Of a DNA stretch of 64,000 bases, positions 59,075 through 64,000 are shown piece by piece. The notes below the pieces were generated by a model, which saw nothing but the letters and a program-made list of their open reading frames with translations, had not been told where the DNA came from and did not search any database. Numbering within the stretch: position 1 is the first letter of the stretch; every line of letters starts with the position of its first letter. Source of the DNA: Bifidobacterium goeldii (GTDB lineage: Bacteria > Actinomycetota > Actinomycetes > Actinomycetales > Bifidobacteriaceae); NCBI RefSeq assembly GCF_003951095.1, contig NZ_QXGL01000006.1, positions 1 through 64,000 on the forward strand, given 5' to 3'. A program made the position numbers and the translations under genes.

Positions 59075-61048
59075 TTAGACGTGCCAAACCAACTGTTCAG
59101 CAGCCGAATACTGCGTCAAAGGCCCGCGGGCAGATGCTTCACCACGCGGTGCGCCCGCAATATCAGTGTTCACCACGAGCGGCGAACCATCTGGACGTTC
59201 GAAGTACTCTTCGACAATGCGCGGCTGGCCAAGATCAGCGGTCGTCACCACAGCGCCAGTCGCCGCGCGCGCAGTGTCAGGCAAACTCAGCGTTATCCAC
59301 ACGCTGTCGTCGCTTTCGCGCAGCGATAATGATCCGTCTTCTACCGTTACCGCATCCGGCTCGTTGCTCACGCCCTTCGCGCCACCCGCGTACGTGTTCG
59401 CAGTCACGTACACCGGCTGTTTGAGATCGCGGTACATATCCTCATCGCCCAAACCAGTTTCCTCAACAATGCGCTCATAGTCTTCCAGCGAGCGCGGATG
59501 TGCGTCAAGCAGCACTGTGCCAGCACAGGCTACGCCGACTGCACCGCCGCCATCCGCCGCACTCACAGCGACAGCCGAATTGCCGGCCGCTAAGAACACG
59601 TTGTTGTAGTAACGATCGTCGCCACCGTATACGAAGGCTTCGCCGGCTACATCAGTGACGTGCGGGAAATGGTAGGGCGTGGAACGGTCAAGAATGGGCA
59701 TGTGGCGAATACGCCCAGCAAACACGTTGTTGATAAACGCGGCGCCTTGTGCGCAATCGTCAAAACTGAATGCGGAAGCGAACACGTTGTTGGCGAACGT
59801 GATCGGGCCGTGCGTGACTTCAGTCATCACATCGCGCGTATTGCGGTAAAACACGTTGTTTTCCACGATCGTGCCCTGCGCCTGCCAGTCGAGCCACATG
59901 CCCAGCACTGAATCATGCACGCGGTTGGCGCACACTACGGTGTCTACTGCAGCATGCATTTTAATCGCGGCGACTTCCCAGCCGAAGAATTCGCGCTTGG
60001 TGCCGATGCGGAAAATATGATTGTGTTCAACCAAGCTGAACGCGCAGCCCATGTGGCCGACTACGCCGTTTTGCCCGCAATCGTAGATTGTATTGTTGCG
60101 CACTACATGCCCGCCGACTACGCCTTTTTCCCAACCGGCGTGCAGCGCCTTGTATACGGCTTCTTTCTGGTATTGGTAGCCGGATTTGCGGTGGGTGCGT
60201 GTCGATTCGTTGTCGCCGGTGGAGATTTCTTTGCCAAGGGAAATCGCGGAGCATTTGGCGTCGTGGATAATGTTGTCTTCGATGATCCAGCCGCGCGACC
60301 AGTGCGGCCCGAGCAGACCGACTTGGTCGGCGGTGGGCGGCGTGTATGGGCAGGCTGCCTGTGCCATTTCGAAGCCGGTTACCGTAATGTAATTGACGAA
60401 TGTGCGGCTTGGGTAGAAGCAGGTTTCGCGCACATTGATCTCAGTGAGCTCCGTGTTTGGATCTGCCTCGTGGAAGTTGGCCCAAATGGTCGTGTGTTCC
60501 GCATCCGTTTCGCAATACCAGACGTTAACGGTAGCGTCTGGGTCGATGAGCGGCACGATGGTGTCGGTGGCTGCATCGCGCCCTGTTTCCCAGCGTTCTG
60601 GGTCGCGTACTTTGCTCAGTGAGGATACTTCGTAGAATGATTTGCCGTTGAGATATACGTCACCAAGATGGCGTACTTCGACGCGCGGATCAGGGTAAAC
60701 AGTCCAGTCGCCGAACACGGTTTCGACGTATGGGTTATAGCCGTGGAAGAACGCATTGTCGATAACTACTTTCCATACGCCCTCGCCTTCGGGCACCCAT
60801 GATGTGATGCGTTCTGCACCGGTGATGAGTGGCCTGTGCTCGCCGGGCGCGGCGCGGTAGACAATGCGATTCGTGGCACTTTCGCCACCGTAGCGTGGGT
60901 TAACGGATTCTCGATATACGCCTTCGTGCACGATGACTTCATCGCCTGCGCGCGCGATGGCTGCTGCTTGACTGATGGTACGGAATGGGTCGATTTCGGT
61001 ACCGGTACCGAGACTGGTTGCTGCTGCGGATACGTGGTATTGCGTCAT
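59075..61048 (-). CDS. beta-xylosidase, GH120
   Basis: A 657-residue right-handed beta-helix protein with no signal peptide, so cytoplasmic. In GH120 XylC of Thermoanaerobacterium the nucleophile and acid/base are Asp382 and Glu405, 23 residues apart. Here D387 (GMWLDWQAQ) and E410 (VMTEVTHG) have exactly that spacing. Repeated helix rungs (VRNNTIYDCGQNGVVGHMG, IVENNVFYRNT, FANNVFASAF) support the fold. It should release xylose from xylo-oligosaccharides. AAAGGA precedes the ATG by 6 bases. It is divergent from a mutarotase gene. Confidence 0.9.
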   Translation of the reverse strand: MTQYHVSAAATSLGTGTEIDPFRTISQAAAIARAGDEVIVHEGVYRESVNPRYGGESATNRIVYRAAPGEHRPLITGAERITSWVPEGEGVWKVVIDNAFFHGYNPYVETVFGDWTVYPDPRVEVRHLGDVYLNGKSFYEVSSLSKVRDPERWETGRDAATDTIVPLIDPDATVNVWYCETDAEHTTIWANFHEADPNTELTEINVRETCFYPSRTFVNYITVTGFEMAQAACPYTPPTADQVGLLGPHWSRGWIIEDNIIHDAKCSAISLGKEISTGDNESTRTHRKSGYQYQKEAVYKALHAGWEKGVVGGHVVRNNTIYDCGQNGVVGHMGCAFSLVEHNHIFRIGTKREFFGWEVAAIKMHAAVDTVVCANRVHDSVLGMWLDWQAQGTIVENNVFYRNTRDVMTEVTHGPITFANNVFASAFSFDDCAQGAAFINNVFAGRIRHMPILDRSTPYHFPHVTDVAGEAFVYGGDDRYYNNVFLAAGNSAVAVSAADGGGAVGVACAGTVLLDAHPRSLEDYERIVEETGLGDEDMYRDLKQPVYVTANTYAGGAKGVSNEPDAVTVEDGSLSLRESDDSVWITLSLPDTARAATGAVVTTADLGQPRIVEEYFERPDGSPLVVNTDIAGAPRGEASARGPLTQYSAAEQLVWHV

Positions 61049-61165
61049 TGCGGTTCCTTTCTACTTCACTGGTTGCGTCGTCGCATCATGAAGAACTCCG
61101 CCTCTAAATTACCAGAAGGTAGTCAAGAACTCGCGCGCCGCGTCCGAGCTCTGACAGTGCCGTTT

Positions 61166-61171
61166 TATACT
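61166..61171 (+). promoter_or_regulatory. -10 element placing mutarotase transcription start at its ATG
   Basis: TATACT is followed by GAACGC and ATG, the same six-base gap as before guaB, and no Shine-Dalgarno is present. No good -35 seen. Confidence 0.5.
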
Positions 61172-61177
61172 GAACGC

Positions 61178-62050
61178 ATGGATACTACTTTTATTATTCG
61201 CAGCATTCGCAACGACGCAGGCTCCGCATCCATGAGTGATTTCGGCGCTCACCTGATTACTTGGGCTCCAACTGGCCAACCGAACGTAGTATGGCAGCCT
61301 AAAGCCATTTATTTGAATCCCGCGCGCGCAATTCGCGGCGGTGTACCGATTATCTTCCCTTGGTTTTCTAAGGGGTATGAGAACGGCCACACTGCAGCAA
61401 AAACGCCGAAGCATGGGCCGGCGCGCACAACGCCATGGCATCGCGATGATTCAGTGCCTTCTGACAGTGGCGTGCGCTATACGTTGAACTCTTCGGATCT
61501 TGCTGCCGAAACGCTCGCGCAGTTGAATTCTGGTGATCAGCCGAATTTCCACGCGGTGTTTGAAGTAACGGTCGGCGGACAGCTCGATATGGCGCTTACG
61601 GTTGTCAACGACGGCGAAGAAACGCTCACGTATGAGAACGCATTGCACACGTACTTCCATGTTGGCAATGTTGAGCAGGTACGTTTGCAAGGGTTGGCGG
61701 GCGCTCATTATCTTGATAACGCGCAACCTGGGTTGCCTGAATGTGTACAGGCGGATGAGCCGGTGACGTTTGCTGGCGAGACGGTGGATCGTATTTACTA
61801 TGCCACCAATGCGCTGCGTCTTGAGGACCCGCAGTTGCACCGCACGATTGTGATTACGCCGTCTGGCAATGCGCAAACCGTGGTATGGAACCCGGGCGCT
61901 GTAGCAGGCGATGCACTTGGTGATGTGGAAGCTGGCGAATGGCGTGATTTTGTGTGCGTGGAGGCTGCTTCCTGCCGCGACCGTTCGGTGGTATTGCAGC
62001 CGGGCGAATCGCATACGCTACGCCAGACGATTGCGGTTGAGCAGTTGTAG
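61178..62050 (+). CDS. aldose 1-epimerase / hexose-6-phosphate mutarotase-like protein (YeaD family)
   Basis: A 290-residue cytoplasmic beta-sandwich enzyme expected to interconvert alpha and beta anomers of a sugar or sugar phosphate. RAIRGGVPIIFPWF, the catalytic His region ALHTYFHVGNVEQV and the C-terminal VVWNPGA…FVCVEAAS blocks match YeaD-type D-hexose-6-phosphate mutarotases, with the last Glu as catalytic base. ATG 61178 starts MDTTFIIRSIRND. A longer open frame reaches back to 60836 but is antisense to the GH120 gene. Possibly leaderless. Confidence 0.88.
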   Translation: MDTTFIIRSIRNDAGSASMSDFGAHLITWAPTGQPNVVWQPKAIYLNPARAIRGGVPIIFPWFSKGYENGHTAAKTPKHGPARTTPWHRDDSVPSDSGVRYTLNSSDLAAETLAQLNSGDQPNFHAVFEVTVGGQLDMALTVVNDGEETLTYENALHTYFHVGNVEQVRLQGLAGAHYLDNAQPGLPECVQADEPVTFAGETVDRIYYATNALRLEDPQLHRTIVITPSGNAQTVVWNPGAVAGDALGDVEAGEWRDFVCVEAASCRDRSVVLQPGESHTLRQTIAVEQL

Positions 62051-62065
62051 GTACTTGCTGTGAGA

Positions 62066-62215
62066 GGGTGACGCTCCCCCAGTCAGCTGACTGTTTCATG
62101 TGCTCGCTGTTGCTCGCTACGCGTGTTAGACGGGTGACGCTCCCCCACCCGGCAGAAGCCGGGAGCCCCCTCCGCCGAGGGGGCCAAGGCTCCGCACCCG
62201 AAATAAGGTCGAGGC
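62066..62215. repeat. compound palindromic repeat cluster
   Basis: GGGTGACGCTCCCCCA occurs at 62066-62081 and again at 62132-62147. GTCAGCTGAC lies after the first copy. After the second come CCCGGC AGAA GCCGGG, CCCCCTC CGCC GAGGGGG and two GGCTCCGC copies. GCTGACTGGGGG (reverse strand) is shared with 20159-20290. It looks like a REP- or MITE-like cluster in the convergent gap; no protein is encoded. Confidence 0.7.
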
Positions 62216-62220
62216 TCCGC

Positions 62221-62261
62221 GACCCACATCAAGGCTGAGATTTATGCCCTTGATGTGGGTC
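62221..62261 (-). terminator. stem-loop downstream of the SNF2 helicase gene
   Basis: GACCCACATCAAGG pairs perfectly over 14 bases with CCTTGATGTGGGTC, 8 bases after the stop codon. No T-run. Confidence 0.75.
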
Positions 62262-62268
62262 GGTGGGG

Positions 62269-64000
62269 TTATTGCAGGAGGGCGAGGAGGTCGTCCTTGG
62301 TGAGGGCGGCTACGCCAGTGCCGGAAGAAGCGGCATCGTCCACGAAACGCGAGGCGAGGTCCTTCTTCGTACGCTGCAAGTTCAGAATGCGCTCTTCGAT
62401 CGTGTCTTTAGCGACGATCTGGTAGACGTTCACATCCTGCTGCTGGCCGATGCGGTGCGCACGATCATTAGCCTGCTCCTGCGCGGCAGCATTCCACCAC
62501 GGGTCAGCGTGAACGACCACGCACGCACCCGTCAGGTTCAGACCCGTGTTACCAGCCTTAAGCGAGATGAGGAACACTGGCGTATCGTCCTTGTTGAACG
62601 AGTCAACGAGTTCGAGACGCTTCTTCTTTGGTGTTGAACCAGTGATCTCGTCATAGCGAATACCGTTTTCGTTCAGTCGCTGTGCGATCAAATCCAGATA
62701 ACTCGTGAACTGCGAGAAGATGAGCATCTTGCGCCCGGCATCGCGGCAGGATTCCACTAGCTCATCGATCGCGTCAAGCTTGGCAGAGCCGCCGGCAGCA
62801 GCACTGACCTTCGCATCTTCGTAAACGAGGCGCGGGTCGCAGCAGATCTGGCGCAAACGCGTGAGCTGTGCGAGCACCTGAATGCGTTCGGCAGCAAAAT
62901 CGGAGTCTTTCTGCTTGTTGATCGTGGCGCGCAGCTTCTGCTCAAGCGCAGAGTACAAGCGGCGCTGTTCGCCAGACAACTGCACAGTGAGCACGTTTTC
63001 AATCTTCTCCGGCAGATCTTTGAGCACGTCAGCTTTGAGTCGGCGTAGAATAAACGGCCCAACAAAAGCTTGCAGTTTGGCCTGCGCTTCCGTATCTCCG
63101 GAGAGAATTGGCGTTTCGAATCGTTCGCGGAAATGCGTGTACGAGCCGAGAATGCCGGGCATCAGGAAGTCGAAGATGCTCCACAGTTCGCTCAAACGGT
63201 TCTCGATCGGCGTGCCGGTAAGCGCGAAACGATGCTTGGCCGAGATCGAACGAACTGCCTTAGCGGATTTTGTCGCACGGTTTTTAATGTATTGGGCTTC
63301 GTCAAGCACCATGCAATAGCAGTCAAGCCCCTTGTAATCTTCGATATCACGACGCAGCAAATCATATGACGTGATCAACACATCCATGCTGGCAGCATCC
63401 GCGAGCATGGCAGCACGCGAAGCCTTATTGCCGGCTACAGCAGCAACCTTGAGCTCCGGAGCGAATCGCGCGCATTCAGCAGCCCAGTTGTACACCAACG
63501 AGGCTGGGCACACGATCAAATTCGGGCCAATCTTGCGCGCTTCAGCCTTACGCGCGAGTAGCAACGAAAGTAACTGTACGGTTTTACCCAAACCCATTTC
63601 GTCAGCGAGAATACCGCCGAAGCCCTTGTCGCAAATCGCGTTCAGCCAACGGAAGCCATCAGCCTGATAGGGGCGCAAAATGTGCGCGAGCGATTGTGGT
63701 ACCGTGTACGCTTTCGGATCGACTACGCGCAGATCGTCGAGATACTCAAGGAAACCGCGGTCTTTATCAGCATCGTCGATTTCATGGTCGAGATAGTATG
63801 CGGCGAATGGCGCAACCTCTACTGCTCCTTGTTCGAAAGCGGCAGGCTTGATACCAAGGTCGCCGGCAACGCGGTCCAATCGTTCGACGTCAACGTTACG
63901 CAAATCAACGAATGCACCGTTGCTCAAACGGTGGAAACGCTTACGTTTGCGGTAACTGGCGAGCAGCGCAGGCACGTCTTTAGGGTCGATTTCGTCAGCA
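62269..64000 (-). CDS. SNF2-family DEAD-box-like helicase, 5' part beyond the window
   Basis: The C-terminal 577 or so codons of a SWI/SNF2 ATPase; the frame is open to the right edge without a start. Walker A GGILADEMGLGKTVQLLSLL, Walker B VLDEAQYIKN, motif III LTGTPIENRLSELW and the helicase C domain (KMLIFSQFTSYLDLIAQRL, ANDRAHRIGQQQDVNVYQIV) are complete. Bacterial relatives usually exceed 1000 residues with an N-terminal SWIM or bromo-like region, so about half may be missing. It probably translocates on double-stranded DNA or remodels RNA polymerase complexes. Confidence 0.93.
   Translation of the reverse strand, partial: ADEIDPKDVPALLASYRKRKRFHRLSNGAFVDLRNVDVERLDRVAGDLGIKPAAFEQGAVEVAPFAAYYLDHEIDDADKDRGFLEYLDDLRVVDPKAYTVPQSLAHILRPYQADGFRWLNAICDKGFGGILADEMGLGKTVQLLSLLLARKAEARKIGPNLIVCPASLVYNWAAECARFAPELKVAAVAGNKASRAAMLADAASMDVLITSYDLLRRDIEDYKGLDCYCMVLDEAQYIKNRATKSAKAVRSISAKHRFALTGTPIENRLSELWSIFDFLMPGILGSYTHFRERFETPILSGDTEAQAKLQAFVGPFILRRLKADVLKDLPEKIENVLTVQLSGEQRRLYSALEQKLRATINKQKDSDFAAERIQVLAQLTRLRQICCDPRLVYEDAKVSAAAGGSAKLDAIDELVESCRDAGRKMLIFSQFTSYLDLIAQRLNENGIRYDEITGSTPKKKRLELVDSFNKDDTPVFLISLKAGNTGLNLTGACVVVHADPWWNAAAQEQANDRAHRIGQQQDVNVYQIVAKDTIEERILNLQRTKKDLASRFVDDAASSGTGVAALTKDDLLALLQ

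Overview
The window looks like chromosomal DNA of a Bifidobacterium or a very close relative. It carries an intracellular GH42 beta-galactosidase that reads like the bifidobacterial enzymes, LacI-controlled oligosaccharide loci, the prfB-ftsE-ftsX-(CHAP)-smpB run, a two-release-factor set without a programmed prfB frameshift, moderate-to-high GC and many long-stem transcription terminators. Genus is inferred from gene content and remembered protein similarity, not from a database search.

Layout. 1-448: what appears to be the leader of an rRNA operon reading leftward out of the window. 449-1462: a D-2-hydroxyacid dehydrogenase. 1491-6897: a five-gene peptide/nickel-type ABC transporter. 7114-7884: coaX. 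8009-15035: a beta-galactoside locus (lipoprotein, GH42 enzyme, two MalG/MalF permeases, divergent LacI regulator). 15129-18123: RluA-type pseudouridine synthase and glmS, separated by two long hairpin elements. 18320-22293: polar amino-acid ABC transporter with two tandem binding lipoproteins. 22526-28102: smpB, a PcsB-like CHAP protein, ftsX, ftsE and prfB. 28557-39222: housekeeping genes (dapD, gltA, map, M13 peptidase, ssb, proS) with a few unknowns. 39362-44766: a polytopic membrane protein, a small anchored protein, a PIF1-like helicase, a HAD phosphatase and orn. 44843-49425: LacI regulator divergent from a GH13 alpha-glucosidase and a frameshifted MFS sugar carrier. 49557-56524: guaB, a WecA-like transferase, Sua5/YrdC, an O-acetyltransferase in the opposite sense, prmC, prfA and rpmE. 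56651-62050: AraC/GlxA-type regulator, GRP-type sugar transporter, a tRNA with CAT anticodon, a GH120 beta-xylosidase and a mutarotase. 62269-end: SNF2 helicase, cut by the window edge.

How genes work together. Three carbohydrate modules (galactosides, alpha-glucosides, xylosides) have intracellular hydrolases beside importers or regulators, consistent with import-then-hydrolyse sugar use. FtsE-FtsX plus the CHAP protein form a plausible peptidoglycan-splitting module for cell division. PrfA, PrmC and PrfB cover translation termination, and SmpB covers ribosome rescue.

The least explained structure is not a protein. Three hairpin elements, at 15913-16002, 16075-16161 and 54871-55032, all have arms of exactly 29 bp. 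Their arm sequences differ between copies while base pairing is kept, and they share a partly conserved core. A second family of compound palindromes lies at 20159-20290 and 62066-62215. No CRISPR array, prophage or complete insertion sequence was seen.
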